Assembly (NCBI RefSeq): GCF_000145235.1
Contig: NC_014391.1
Location: forward strand, 4,224,001 to 4,288,000
Direction: 5' to 3'
Length of the DNA: 64,000 nucleotides
DNA from: Micromonospora aurantiaca ATCC 27029
Lineage (GTDB): Bacteria > Actinomycetota > Actinomycetes > Mycobacteriales > Micromonosporaceae
The notes under the pieces were generated by a model. It saw nothing but the letters and a program-made list of their open reading frames with translations. It was not told the origin of the DNA and did no database searches. Shown here one piece after another: positions 49,153-58,135 of this stretch (positions within the stretch are counted from its first letter, which is position 1; every line of letters starts with the position of its first letter). A program made the position numbers and the translations under genes.

Positions 49153-50169
49153 GTGCCGAGGCACTCGATCATGCGCGACGTCGCGCGGCTGGCGGGGGTG
49201 TCGAACCAGACGGTCTCCCGGGTGCTCAACGCGCACCCGCACGTCCGGGACGACACCCGCCGCCGGGTGCTGGCGGCGGTGCGGGCGCTGGACTACCGCC
49301 GCAACCCGGCGGCCCGCGCGCTGGTCACCCGCCGCTCCGGGACGCTCGGCATCATCGCGTACGAGAGCGCCCTGTACGGCCCGACCTCCATGCTGTACGC
49401 GATCGAGGGCGCGGCCCGGTCCGCCGGCTACTTCCTGAGCGTGGCGGGACTGCGCGACCTGGACCGCCGGTCGGTGCTGGACGCGGTGGACTGGCTGCGC
49501 GCGCAGTCGGTCGAGGGCATCATCGCGATCGCCCCGAAGCCGGTCGTGGCCGCCGCGCTGGCCCAGGTGTCCGACGGCCTGGCGGTCGTCGGCGTGGGCG
49601 GCGGGCACGACGAGGCGGTGCCCAACGTCCAGATCGACAACGCCGCGGGCGCCCGGCTGGCCACCCGGCACCTGCTCGACCTCGGGCATGCCACGGTGCA
49701 TCACGTGGCCGGCCCGGCCGACTGGCCGGAGGCGACCGAGCGGACCGACGGGTGGCGAGCCGGCCTGCACGCCACCGGCCGGCCGTCGCCGTACGCCGTG
49801 CCGGGTGCCTGGACCGCCCGGGCCGGCTACACGCAGGGCCGACGACTGGCCCGGGATCCGTCGGTGACGGCGGTCTTCTGCGCCAGCGACCAGATCGCCC
49901 TGGGGGTGCTCCGCGCTCTGCACGAGGCGGGCCGGCGGGTGCCGGACGAGGTCAGCGTGGTGGGCTTCGACGACATGCCCGACGCGGGCTACTTCCTGCC
50001 CCCGCTGACCACCGTGCGGCAGGACTTCGCCGAACTCGGCCGGCGCAGCCTTGACCTGCTGCTGGCCCAGCTCGACGCGGGCGGGGACCGATCGGCGCCC
50101 GGACGCGTGCTCCTGACGCCCGAACTCGTCGTGCGGGACAGCACGGCGGCGCCCCCGGCGGCGCGCTGA
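49153..50169 (+). CDS. Second LacI-family repressor
   Basis: 338 residues with a LacI helix-turn-helix at the N-terminus (SIMRDVARLAGVSNQTVSRVLN) and a sugar-binding-type effector domain (GTLGIIAYESALYGPTSMLYAIEGA; DQIALGVLRALHEAGRRVPDEVSVVGFDD). GTG 49153 is preferred because GGAGG lies eight bases upstream; ATG 49129 is in frame but without such a site. It lies 40 bases behind the GH43 gene and converges with GH127, one base apart. It may respond to arabinose-type sugars released by these enzymes. Confidence 0.88.
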   Translation: MPRHSIMRDVARLAGVSNQTVSRVLNAHPHVRDDTRRRVLAAVRALDYRRNPAARALVTRRSGTLGIIAYESALYGPTSMLYAIEGAARSAGYFLSVAGLRDLDRRSVLDAVDWLRAQSVEGIIAIAPKPVVAAALAQVSDGLAVVGVGGGHDEAVPNVQIDNAAGARLATRHLLDLGHATVHHVAGPADWPEATERTDGWRAGLHATGRPSPYAVPGAWTARAGYTQGRRLARDPSVTAVFCASDQIALGVLRALHEAGRRVPDEVSVVGFDDMPDAGYFLPPLTTVRQDFAELGRRSLDLLLAQLDAGGDRSAPGRVLLTPELVVRDSTAAPPAAR

Positions 50170-50170
50170 G

Positions 50171-52087
50171 TCAGCCGGCCGGCAGCCAGACCCGCATGGT
50201 GGACGGCCCCCGGTTGGCCCAGGAGTGGTACGCCACGAGCGGGACCTCGACCGGTTCCGTCACCGACTCGGCCGGCGGCGCGGCCGTACCACGGTAGGGC
50301 CAGTCGTGGTCGGGCCAGTCGAGCCGCCGGCAGCGCACCGACACCCGGTCGCCGGCGCTCCGGGGCGGCCGGGTCGTGTCGACGTGCAGCCCTTGCAGGT
50401 CCGCGCCCGGCGGCACGTCCACCGACTCGACCGCGAGCACCAGCGGCCCGCGTTCCACCGCCACGCATCCACGGACCGCGTCGATGCGGGGGTCCGGGTA
50501 CGTGAACCGGGGCTGCACCGGCAGGCTCAGCACGACCTCGTCCCCGCTCCGCCACGTCCGGCGCTCGGTGACGTAGCCCGGATGCGCGGTGCGGGTCCGG
50601 CCGCCGACGGTCAGCGTCGCACCCCGCCCCGCCCAGTCCGGCACCCGCAACGACAGGGTCCAGGGCCGCTCGTCGTCGCTGTCGATCCGTACCCGGACCA
50701 TGCCGTCGTCCGGATAGCCGGTGGTGACCGTCAGGTGCCGCCCGCCCCCGTCCGGGGTGCGGTGGGCGACGGTCGCCGGCACGTACTGGTGGATCTGGAG
50801 GCCCTCGTCGTCGGTGGTCGCCACGTACGCGCCGAGGCCGGCCAGGGTGCGCGCGACGTTCGTCGGGCAGCACGACACCTCGAACCAGGGCGCCCGCTGG
50901 GCCGCCTCGGCGCGGATGCTCGGCCGGTCGTCGTCAGGACGGGCGCCGAGTTCCCGGCGGTGCAGCGTGTTGGTGTAGAAGAACGCCCGGCCGTCGGCCG
51001 CCGGGGACGCCGCGACCACGTTGAACAGGGTCCGCTCGATGAGATCGGCACAGCCGGGGTCGCCGGAGGCGAGCAGCAGCCGCCAGGCCAGCATCACCGA
51101 GCCCACCGCCGCGCACGTCTCGGAGTAGGCGCGGTCGGGCGGCAGCACCCAGTCGGCGCCGAACGCCTCGTCCTGGTGCCGGGAACCCTGCCCGCCGGTG
51201 AGGTAGGTCCGCCGGGCCACAGCGGTACGCCACTGGTGGCGTACCGCCTTCATCAGCCCCGGGTCGTCCCGCTCGACGGCGACGTCGACCGCCCCGCAGG
51301 CCAGGTAGTTCGCGCGGACCGCGTGTCCCCGCAGCACCGTCGCCTCGCGTACCGGCGTCTCGTCCTGGAAGTACTCGCGTCCCCACTCCACGTCCCCCAG
51401 CCGGCCGTGGCCGCGCCGGTCGAGGAAGAGCGCCGCCTGGGCCAGGTAGCGGTCGTCGCCGGTCGTGCGGGCGAACTCGACGAGCGCGGTCTCGATCTCC
51501 GGGTGCCCGCACAGCCCGTCGAGCCCGTCCGGCCCGAACGTGTCGCAGATGTTGTCGGCGACCCGCCGGGCGACCGCCACCAGTCCGTCGTCGGCGTGCG
51601 GACGGGTCCGGGCCCGGGCGACGGCCGCCTGGAGCAGGTGGCTGGCGCAGTAGAGCTCGTGCCCGTGCCCGAGGTCGGACCAGCGCGGTGGTTGCCCCCG
51701 GTGCCCGAACCGCGTGTTGAGGTAGCCGTCGCCGTCCTGCGCCCGCGCCACCCGGCCGACGACGCGGCCGAAGACCGACTCCAGCCGCGGGTCGCCGCTG
51801 CGGCCGATCTCCCACGCCATCGCCTCGAGGTACTTGTAGACCTCCGAGTCGGAGAACTCGCGCCCCCGGCGCCCGCCGGCCGGCCCGCCGGAGGCGACCA
51901 GGTCGAAGTTGCGGATCCAGCCCTCCCGCTCCAGCCAGTGCCCGATGTGCCCCAGGCTCGCGTCCGCGTTGACGGACTGCCGGTCCGCCCAGAATCCGCC
52001 GGTGATGCGTACCTCACCGAGCCCGAGCGGCCGGAACCGGCCGCGCGTCGGCAGGACGGGTGCGGCGGCGGGCACGCTACGAGCCAT
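50171..52087 (-). CDS. GH127 family beta-L-arabinofuranosidase
   Basis: 638 residues, no signal peptide, so intracellular. It has the GH127 (former DUF1680) layout: LGLGEVRITGGFWADRQ at the N-terminus, an (alpha/alpha)6 barrel with GDGYLNTRFG and LCGHPEIETALVEF, and the SCCPTNVAR motif with C406-C407. In the family a zinc-bound cysteine of this motif is the nucleophile. It should split beta-L-arabinofuranosides taken up by the ABC importer encoded just upstream. ATG 52087 is chosen over ATG 52093 because GAAGGG is then six bases away. The operon order is SBP-permease-permease-GH127. Confidence 0.9.
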   Translation of the reverse strand: MARSVPAAAPVLPTRGRFRPLGLGEVRITGGFWADRQSVNADASLGHIGHWLEREGWIRNFDLVASGGPAGGRRGREFSDSEVYKYLEAMAWEIGRSGDPRLESVFGRVVGRVARAQDGDGYLNTRFGHRGQPPRWSDLGHGHELYCASHLLQAAVARARTRPHADDGLVAVARRVADNICDTFGPDGLDGLCGHPEIETALVEFARTTGDDRYLAQAALFLDRRGHGRLGDVEWGREYFQDETPVREATVLRGHAVRANYLACGAVDVAVERDDPGLMKAVRHQWRTAVARRTYLTGGQGSRHQDEAFGADWVLPPDRAYSETCAAVGSVMLAWRLLLASGDPGCADLIERTLFNVVAASPAADGRAFFYTNTLHRRELGARPDDDRPSIRAEAAQRAPWFEVSCCPTNVARTLAGLGAYVATTDDEGLQIHQYVPATVAHRTPDGGGRHLTVTTGYPDDGMVRVRIDSDDERPWTLSLRVPDWAGRGATLTVGGRTRTAHPGYVTERRTWRSGDEVVLSLPVQPRFTYPDPRIDAVRGCVAVERGPLVLAVESVDVPPGADLQGLHVDTTRPPRSAGDRVSVRCRRLDWPDHDWPYRGTAAPPAESVTEPVEVPLVAYHSWANRGPSTMRVWLPAG

Positions 52088-52089
52088 GG

Positions 52090-53007
52090 TCATCCCTTCA
52101 CCGCGCCGGACATGAAGCCGCGCACGTAGTGTCGTTGGAGCAGCAGGAACAGCACGACGCACGGCAGGGCGAGCACGACGACACCCGCTTCGGTCGCGCC
52201 GTAGTCGACGACGCCCTGGGTCTGGCCGCGAAGGTTGGCCACCGCGAGTGGCAGGGTCATCCGCTCGGAGTCGTTGATGAGGATCAGCGGCGCCATGAAG
52301 TCGTTCCACGAGGCGAGGAACGCGAACAGTCCGACGGTGATCAGGCCGGGCTTGACGGCCGGGAGGAGCACCCGGCGCAGCGCGCCGAACGACGAGCACC
52401 CGTCGACCATCGCCGCCTCGTCGAGTTCACGCGGCACCGCCTCGAAGGAGATACGCATCAGGAACGTGGAGAACGGGAGCTGGAACATGGTGAGCACCAG
52501 GGCGACGCCGACGAGCGAGTTCTGCAACCCGACCCGGTTGAGCAGGACGTAGAGCGGGATGAGCAGGGTCGCGTACGGCACCATCAGGATGGCGAGGGTG
52601 AGCAGGAACAGCGCGTTGCGCCCGGGGAAGCGGAACCGTGCGAACGCGTAGCCGCCCAGGAGGGAGACGGACAGGGTGAGCACGACCGTCAGGAGCGACA
52701 CCAGCGCCGAGTTGGCGAGATAGCGCCCCACGCCCGCCTGGTATCCGGCCAGGGTCGCGTAGTTGCCGAACCCCCAGCCCTGCGTCTGGCCGGTCCCGGC
52801 TTGCGGGGACACCGACGCGACAGCCGTCCAGACCAGCGGGAAGAGGAAGATCAGCGCCATCCCTCCGGTGAACACCCAGTACGGCGTGCGCAGCGCCACG
52901 CCGGCGACGGTGAGACCGTCCGGCCTGCGCGCGGCGGCCGGCGCCGGGGCAGGACGCCGGGGCGTTCCGTCCACAGGGGTCCGGGCGGAACGGGAGTCGA
53001 CGGCCAT
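52090..53007 (-). CDS. Carbohydrate ABC importer permease (MalG type)
   Basis: 305 residues with six helices and the EAA loop RELDEAAMVDGCSSFGALRRVLLPAVKPG. An N-terminal cytoplasmic Pro/Ala tail of about 40 residues precedes helix 1. It forms the translocation pore with the MalF-type partner. No ATPase gene is in the operon; a shared MsiK-like ATPase elsewhere is usual in actinobacteria. Confidence 0.92.
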   Translation of the reverse strand: MAVDSRSARTPVDGTPRRPAPAPAAARRPDGLTVAGVALRTPYWVFTGGMALIFLFPLVWTAVASVSPQAGTGQTQGWGFGNYATLAGYQAGVGRYLANSALVSLLTVVLTLSVSLLGGYAFARFRFPGRNALFLLTLAILMVPYATLLIPLYVLLNRVGLQNSLVGVALVLTMFQLPFSTFLMRISFEAVPRELDEAAMVDGCSSFGALRRVLLPAVKPGLITVGLFAFLASWNDFMAPLILINDSERMTLPLAVANLRGQTQGVVDYGATEAGVVVLALPCVVLFLLLQRHYVRGFMSGAVKG

Positions 53008-53010
53008 GGT

Positions 53011-53928
53011 TCAGCGCTCCTCGGGCCGGAAGGCGCGCAGTTGCAGCGCGTTGAGCAGGACCAGGGCCACCAGGACGACGACCGACAGCGCGGCGGCGAC
53101 GCCGAGGTCGTTCTGGCCCTGGAACGCGATCATGTAGATCAGCTGCACGACGGTGACGGTGCTGTTGTCCGGGCCGCCCTTCGTGAGGATGTAGAACTGT
53201 TCGAACGCGAGCAGGGAACCGGTCACGCAGAGCACCGTCGTCAGCGCCAGCGTCGGGCGCAGCAGCGGCAGGGTCACCCGCCGGAACGTCTGCCAACGGC
53301 TCGCGCCGTCCGCGCGCGCGGCCTCGAAGACGTCCGCCGGGATGCTCTGGAGGCCGACGAGCATGAGCACCATGTAGAAGCCGGCGTAGCGCCAGACGAC
53401 GAGGAAGACGGTCGACAGGAGCGCCGCGTTCGGTGAGCCGAGGAACGTGACGTCCAGCCGGCGCATCACCGGCGCGAACGGGCTGGCGTACGGCGAGTAG
53501 ATCACGTAGAACAGCAGGGACGCCGAGGCCAGCCCGAGGGCGCCGGGGACGAGGAACGACGCGCGCAGCAGGTTGTTCCACCGGCTCGACTCCTGTACGA
53601 GCAGTGCCAGCCCCAGCCCGAGCGCGATCAGCAGCACCGTCGCGAGCAGTGTGTACTTGACGGTGAAGACGACCGAGTCGCTGAAGAAGCGGTGGCTCAC
53701 CGCCCGGGTGACGTTGTCGGGCGCGTTCAGTCCCTGGTCGCCGGCCAGCAACGGCCACCTCGACGCCGCCATCTTGAGCACCAGCAGCAGGGGAACGGCG
53801 AACAGCGCTGCGACGAAGGCCGCTGTGGGTGCGGCGAACAGCCAGCCGAGCAGCGCCTGCCGGCGTCCGGAACGGAAGCGGCGGCGGGTCGTCGCGCGGC
53901 GCGGATCCGGTGGTGCGGTGACCTCCAT
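53011..53928 (-). CDS. Carbohydrate ABC importer permease (MalF type)
   Basis: 305 residues, six helices, with the EAA loop ADVFEAARADGASRWQTFRRVTLPLLRP. The N-terminal Arg-rich tail and first helix (ALLGWLFAAPTAAFVAALFAVPLLL) are typical of MalF/UgpA-type permeases. It is three bases upstream of the MalG-type gene and 27 bases behind the binding protein gene, in one operon. Confidence 0.92.
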   Translation of the reverse strand: MEVTAPPDPRRATTRRRFRSGRRQALLGWLFAAPTAAFVAALFAVPLLLVLKMAASRWPLLAGDQGLNAPDNVTRAVSHRFFSDSVVFTVKYTLLATVLLIALGLGLALLVQESSRWNNLLRASFLVPGALGLASASLLFYVIYSPYASPFAPVMRRLDVTFLGSPNAALLSTVFLVVWRYAGFYMVLMLVGLQSIPADVFEAARADGASRWQTFRRVTLPLLRPTLALTTVLCVTGSLLAFEQFYILTKGGPDNSTVTVVQLIYMIAFQGQNDLGVAAALSVVVLVALVLLNALQLRAFRPEER

Positions 53929-53955
53929 GGCAGTTCCTCGCTCCCCCGCCGCGGC

Positions 53956-55251
53956 CTACTGCTTCAGGACGGCGGTGATCTGGTCGTTCTGCTTCTGGAT
54001 GTCGCCGCCGCCCTGGAGGACCTGGCCGCGGACCAGGGCGAGCCAGGGGCTGCCCGGGGCGTTGAAGGCCTGCTGGAAGTTCAGGGCGACCGGGGTGTCG
54101 CCCTTGCCGGCCACCTCGTTGACGGTGACCAGGCGGGGATCCCGCGCGGCGTACCTGTTGTCCGCCAGGTCGGAGCGCGACACCACGTCCTTGTTCTTCG
54201 CCAGCACCTCCACCTGGGCCTGCTCCGACATCAACCAGTTGAGGAAGTTCCAGGCCTGCCCGGACTTCCGGGAGTCCTTCGACACGCCGATGCCGTCGCC
54301 TCCGACGAATGTCGACGCACCGCCGTCGGGGCCGGGGATGCCGGCCACCCCGACGTCGAACGGCGTCGAGGAGAGCAGCGTCGCCGGATAGAACATCAGG
54401 CCCACCTTGCCCTCGGTGAAGGCCGCGGTCCAGGTCGGACCGGTCTCCCCCGCCGAGGACGGCAGGACCGCGCCGGAGCGCCACAGGTCCGCCCAGGTGC
54501 GGTAGACCTTCTCCGCGGTGTCTCCGGCGAGTTCGGAGGTGGTGCCGTCCGGGCCGAGCACCTCGCCGCCCGCCGCCCAGATCGACGGGAACCAGGTGAA
54601 GGCCAGGCAGCCGCCGCAGTTGAGGCCGGTGGCGGTGCCGTAGACACCGTCCCTCCCGATGGCCTGGACGGCCTTGGCGGCCGTGGCGTACTCGGCGAGG
54701 GTCGCCGGCGCCCGGTCCGGGTCGAGCCCGGCCTCCCGGAACAGCTTCTTGTTCCAGAACAGCATCGACAGGTCGAGCACGAACGGCAGCACGTGCTTCC
54801 GGCCGTCACGCGTACCGGCGGCGAGGTGGCCCTTGTTGACCGAGTCCTTGAAGTCGAGGCCGTCGATGTTGGCGCCGAGGTCCTGGAACAGTCCCTGGCT
54901 CACCCAGTTCGGCACGTACACGATGTCCGCGGCGAACAGGTCCGGCAGGCTGCCGGAGCCGGCCGCCGCGCCCACCTTCGCGACGTAGTCGTCGTTGGGG
55001 ACGACGGCCAGCGCGACCTTGTTCCGGTGGCTGGCGTTGTACGCCTCGACCAGCAGCTTCGCCTGCTTCTCGAGCGGCGCCCGGGTCCACAGCGTCAGCT
55101 TGCTGCCGTCGTCGAGCCCGTTCGGGCCGGCCTGGGCCAGTGCCCCGTCGTCGCCGCCGTCGTCGTCGCACGCCGCCGCGCCGAGAACCAGCACGGCCGC
55201 CGTGAGCCCGGCCAGCCACCGCCGTCCGCGTCGGCTCGGTGTGATCGTCAT
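53956..55251 (-). CDS. Sugar-binding lipoprotein of the arabinoside importer
   Basis: 431-residue family 1 extracellular binding protein. The signal peptide has an Arg-rich start and a lipobox (GAAAC, about residue 28) followed by an Asp/Gly stretch. The mature part KLTLWTRAPLEKQAKLLVEAYN and GKVGLMFYPATLL are typical of oligosaccharide-binding proteins. GGGAGG lies five bases before ATG 55251. It is the first gene of the importer/GH127 operon, behind a promoter that carries the strongest copy of the LacI-type operator. The ligand is inferred to be an arabinofuranose oligosaccharide or glycoside. Confidence 0.9.
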   Translation of the reverse strand: MTITPSRRGRRWLAGLTAAVLVLGAAACDDDGGDDGALAQAGPNGLDDGSKLTLWTRAPLEKQAKLLVEAYNASHRNKVALAVVPNDDYVAKVGAAAGSGSLPDLFAADIVYVPNWVSQGLFQDLGANIDGLDFKDSVNKGHLAAGTRDGRKHVLPFVLDLSMLFWNKKLFREAGLDPDRAPATLAEYATAAKAVQAIGRDGVYGTATGLNCGGCLAFTWFPSIWAAGGEVLGPDGTTSELAGDTAEKVYRTWADLWRSGAVLPSSAGETGPTWTAAFTEGKVGLMFYPATLLSSTPFDVGVAGIPGPDGGASTFVGGDGIGVSKDSRKSGQAWNFLNWLMSEQAQVEVLAKNKDVVSRSDLADNRYAARDPRLVTVNEVAGKGDTPVALNFQQAFNAPGSPWLALVRGQVLQGGGDIQKQNDQITAVLKQ

Positions 55252-55350
55252 GTCGGCCTCCCGTTCTCTGAGGGAGCCGGAGCCGGCTCCACGGCTGAAG
55301 CGGTAAGCGGTTGCCGATGCCGGCCCTCGGGCTCAGCCCGGCGAGGTGGG

Positions 55351-55410
55351 CCGAGAATTCTCCGAAAACCTTTTCGGAGAATTCTCGGCGTCCACTTAGG
55401 CAGGTGTCAA
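55351..55410 (-). promoter_or_regulatory. Promoter of the importer/GH127 operon with a 38-bp perfect palindrome (operator site E)
   Basis: Arms CCGAGAATTCTCCGAAAA (55351-55368) and its exact complement (55371-55388) around CC. The centre TCCGAAAA-CC-TTTTCGGA is the best copy of the LacI-type operator of this region. On the minus strand TTGACA (55405-55410) and GAGAAT (55381-55386) are 18 bases apart, so the palindrome covers the -10 and the transcription start. The rest of 55252-55570 shows no gene. Confidence 0.8.
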
Positions 55411-55570
55411 TACCTCGATCCGGAGGGTGGCGTGTGGCGCCCCGCCGCACCGGCACCCCCGGCCGGCCACCGGGTCAGCTCACCGCGCCCGGCGCCGCCG
55501 GCGTCACGGCCCCGGTCAGGCTCCGGGGGCCGGCGCGGGTCGCGGCGACGGGCCGGGCGTTGCGGCCGGG

Positions 55571-56212
55571 TCACCGTGGGCGGCGAGCGACGCGGCCTAC
55601 GCCGGCCAGGGCGGTCACCGCGTACCACGCACGGATCCCGTACGCGCACAGCGCGCCGACCACGAGGGGTCCGGCGATCCACAGCGCCGCACCCGCCCAG
55701 CCGATGCCGACCGAGCCACCGACGGTCGCAACGGTCACGAGCACGCCGGGCATCGCCACGAAGCCGCCGGTCAGGTAGCGCCACCACCGTGCACCGGCGC
55801 CTCGCCGCATCGCCCACGGCACGAGCGCCGCCGCGCCGGCGAACCGTGCCGTGCTGCGGGACCGGCCCCGCAGCACGAGCGGCGCGGCCACGAGGAGCGC
55901 CGGCAGCAGCGTGAGCAACGCGATGCCGGGGCCGAACCGCCGGACGACGCCCTGTTCGCCGGAGTCCGCGCCGAGCGGGTCCACCGGCACCGCGGACGGC
56001 AGCAGGAAGCTCACGCACACGGCGATCAGCACACCGGCGGCCACCGCGACCACTGACAGCGTCCGGGCGGCCCGCTCCGCGCCGTCCCGGACCGGCAGGC
56101 CCAGTTCCTCCCGCGCCTGGCCCGCCACCGCGCTCGGTGCGCCGAGACCGGCGAGGATCTCGGCGGTGTCGCGTCCGCTGTCCAGCGCGTCGGCGATGTG
56201 CGCGCAAGACAT
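55571..56212 (-). CDS. Membrane protein with short HAAS-like N-terminus
   Basis: 213 residues. The first 40 (HIADALDSGRDTAEILAGLGAPSAVAGQAREEL) resemble the C-terminal part of HAAS/DUF1700-type cytoplasmic domains that usually precede membrane sensors next to PadR regulators. Four or five hydrophobic helices follow. No PadR gene is nearby and the domain looks short. ATG 56212 lies only 12 bases behind a terminator hairpin and lacks a ribosome-binding site. It may be a 5'-truncated remnant or have another start. Function unknown. Confidence 0.55.
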   Translation of the reverse strand: MSCAHIADALDSGRDTAEILAGLGAPSAVAGQAREELGLPVRDGAERAARTLSVVAVAAGVLIAVCVSFLLPSAVPVDPLGADSGEQGVVRRFGPGIALLTLLPALLVAAPLVLRGRSRSTARFAGAAALVPWAMRRGAGARWWRYLTGGFVAMPGVLVTVATVGGSVGIGWAGAALWIAGPLVVGALCAYGIRAWYAVTALAGVGRVARRPR

Positions 56213-56223
56213 GTGGCGCGAGG

Positions 56224-56259
56224 GGTCCGCGGCACGCCGCGCTCGGCGTACCGCGGACC
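56224..56259 (-). terminator. Stem-loop terminator after the small secreted protein gene
   Basis: 15-bp arms (GGTCCGCGGCACGCC and complement, one G-T pair) with a 6-nt loop, 18 bases downstream of the stop at 56277. Confidence 0.75.
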
Positions 56260-56276
56260 GGCGTCGCGGGGGTCGG

Positions 56277-56621
56277 TCAGAGCGTCTTGTACGAGCCGAA
56301 GGTGCCGCGCGTCGTCCAGCCCCGGAACAGGCCGAGCCCGTACCCGTGCCCGCTGCAGTCGGCGGACTGGTAGCCGATGACGTTCTGGAAGCCGCCGCTC
56401 CAGCCGAGCAGCCAGTCGGCGTCGGCCGGGAACGGGCGGCACAGGTCGTCCGGCGCGGCCTGCCGGGCGACCACGGCGAGCGGATCGCTGGAGTAGAAGA
56501 CCAGGCCCGTGTCGGGGTTCGGGATCGTGGCCGGCTCGGCGGCGGCGGGCGCGGCGAACAGCGGGACGGTCAGGGCCGCGGCGGCGAGACCGGCGGCGAT
56601 TCGCATGGTGGACGTGCGCAT
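56277..56621 (-). CDS. Small secreted protein of unknown function
   Basis: 114 residues. The signal peptide MRIAAGLAAAALTVPLFAAPAAA (with a short extension) is cleaved near residue 28. The mature part of about 86 residues has two cysteines (DLCRPF, ADCSGH) likely to form a disulfide, and several Trp/Gly-rich segments (DADWLLGWSGGFQNVIGYQS). I do not recognise a family. GGAGG lies five bases before ATG 56621. Divergent from the CBM2 esterase gene. Confidence 0.75.
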   Translation of the reverse strand: MRTSTMRIAAGLAAAALTVPLFAAPAAAEPATIPNPDTGLVFYSSDPLAVVARQAAPDDLCRPFPADADWLLGWSGGFQNVIGYQSADCSGHGYGLGLFRGWTTRGTFGSYKTL

Positions 56622-56715
56622 TCTGTCCTCCAGGGACGGTGGGCGGCCAAGAGGGGGCGGCGGTTTCCCACCCCGTCAGGAGCGATGCGCATCGATGCCA
56701 ACGGTGCCGCAGGAA

Positions 56716-56790
56716 GGTTGAGTTGTCAACCAAATCGGTGTCAGGCATCGACCAACGTGTATTGACACATTTTGTTACGGCGGTGATAGT
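56716..56790. promoter_or_regulatory. Divergent promoter region
   Basis: For the plus-strand esterase gene: TTGACA (56762-56767), 17 bases, GATAGT (56785-56790), leaving a leader of about 125 bases. For the minus-strand gene: TTGACA (56724-56729) inside a dyad GGTTGA-GTTG-TCAACC (56716-56731), a candidate operator. The remaining bases of 56622-56916 hold no gene I can support. Confidence 0.6.
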
Positions 56791-56916
56791 AACTGCAAAA
56801 GCTCCCGCCGGTCCCTCCGCGGGGACGCATCGCGGCGGCGCCACACCGACGTGGCCGACCCACCGCCACCACCACCATCCAGGGAGCGCCGTCACGACGT
56901 GTCCCCTGGAGGGCGC

Positions 56917-58131
56917 ATGAGAAGACGATCGAAGATCTACGCGGGGCTGGCGGCCGCCCTCGTCCCGCTCGCCTCCGTGGTCGTGGCGCTCGGCGCGACA
57001 CCCGCGGGTGCCGCGATCGGCGGCTCGGGGCCCTACCCCGCCGACTACGAGACCTCGTCGAGCCTGCCCAACCACACCATCTTCCGGCCCCAGACGCTCC
57101 CGTCCGAGCGCCTTCCCGTCCTGGTCTGGGGCAACGGCGGCTGCTCGGCCAACGGCCTGTCGCAGGGCAACTTCCTGCGCGAGATCGCCTCCCACGGCTT
57201 CCTCGCCATCGCCAACGGCGCACCGAACGGCTCCGGCTCCACGAACGCCCAGATGCTCACCCAGTCCATCGACTGGGCCGTGGCGGAGAATTCCCGGCCG
57301 GGCAGCAGGTACTACAACCGGATCGACACCACGAAGATCGCCGTGGCCGGGTTCTCCTGCGGTGGCCTGGAGGCGTACGCGGTCTCGAACGACCCGCGCG
57401 TCACCACCACCGGCATCTTCAGCAGCGGCCTGCTCAACGACGCCGACGACTACCAGCTGCGGCGACTGACCAAGCCGATCGCGTACTTCGTCGGCGGGCC
57501 GAGCGACATCGCGTACCCGAACGCGATGGACGACTGGGGCAAGCTGCCGGCCGGGCTGCCCGCCTTCATGGGCAACCTGAACGTCGGGCACGGCGGCACG
57601 TACGACCAGCCCAACGGCGGCGAGTTCGGCCGGGTCGCGGTGCTCTACCTCAAGTGGCGCCTGAAGGGCGACGTCGGCGCCGGCGCGAACTTCGTCGGCC
57701 CGGACTGCGGTCTGTGCCGCAGCCAGTGGAGCGTCCAGCAGAAGAACCTGACGCTGGACGGCCCGCCGCCCACCACTCCCCCGCCCACGACCCCGCCACC
57801 CACCACGCCCCCGCCCACCACGCCCCCGCCGGGTGGGGCCTCCTGCACCGCCGTCTACGCCGTCCAGGACCAGTGGAACGGTGGCTTCGTCGCCAACGTG
57901 ACCGTGACCGCCGGGAGCAACGCGCTGACCGGCTGGCGCGTGACGCTCACCCTGCCGGGCGGCGCCGCGATCAGCTCGTTGTGGAACGGCGTGCCCAGCG
58001 GCACCAGCGGCACCGTCACCGTGGCCAACCAGAGCTACAACGGACGGCTGGGCGCGGGCCAGAGCACCACCTTCGGATTCCAGGGCACCGGGACCGGCGG
58101 CGGCGCCACCGCCACCTGCGCCGGTAGCTGA
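56917..58131 (+). CDS. Secreted alpha/beta-hydrolase esterase with C-terminal CBM2
   Basis: 404 residues. The signal peptide is cleaved near AGAA (about 38). The alpha/beta-hydrolase domain (about 40-275) has the nucleophile elbow AGFSCGG, where the serine is followed by a cysteine, and a late GHGGTYD with a plausible catalytic histidine. A PPPTTPPPTT linker and a CBM2 module (about 305-404; DQWNGGFVANVTV, NQSYNGRLGAGQSTTFGFQG) follow. It is probably a cell-wall-bound esterase acting on acylated plant polysaccharide; a lipase or PET-hydrolase-like activity is also possible. GGAGGG precedes ATG 56917 closely. Confidence 0.85.
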   Translation: MRRRSKIYAGLAAALVPLASVVVALGATPAGAAIGGSGPYPADYETSSSLPNHTIFRPQTLPSERLPVLVWGNGGCSANGLSQGNFLREIASHGFLAIANGAPNGSGSTNAQMLTQSIDWAVAENSRPGSRYYNRIDTTKIAVAGFSCGGLEAYAVSNDPRVTTTGIFSSGLLNDADDYQLRRLTKPIAYFVGGPSDIAYPNAMDDWGKLPAGLPAFMGNLNVGHGGTYDQPNGGEFGRVAVLYLKWRLKGDVGAGANFVGPDCGLCRSQWSVQQKNLTLDGPPPTTPPPTTPPPTTPPPTTPPPGGASCTAVYAVQDQWNGGFVANVTVTAGSNALTGWRVTLTLPGGAAISSLWNGVPSGTSGTVTVANQSYNGRLGAGQSTTFGFQGTGTGGGATATCAGS

Positions 58132-58135
58132 ACCA

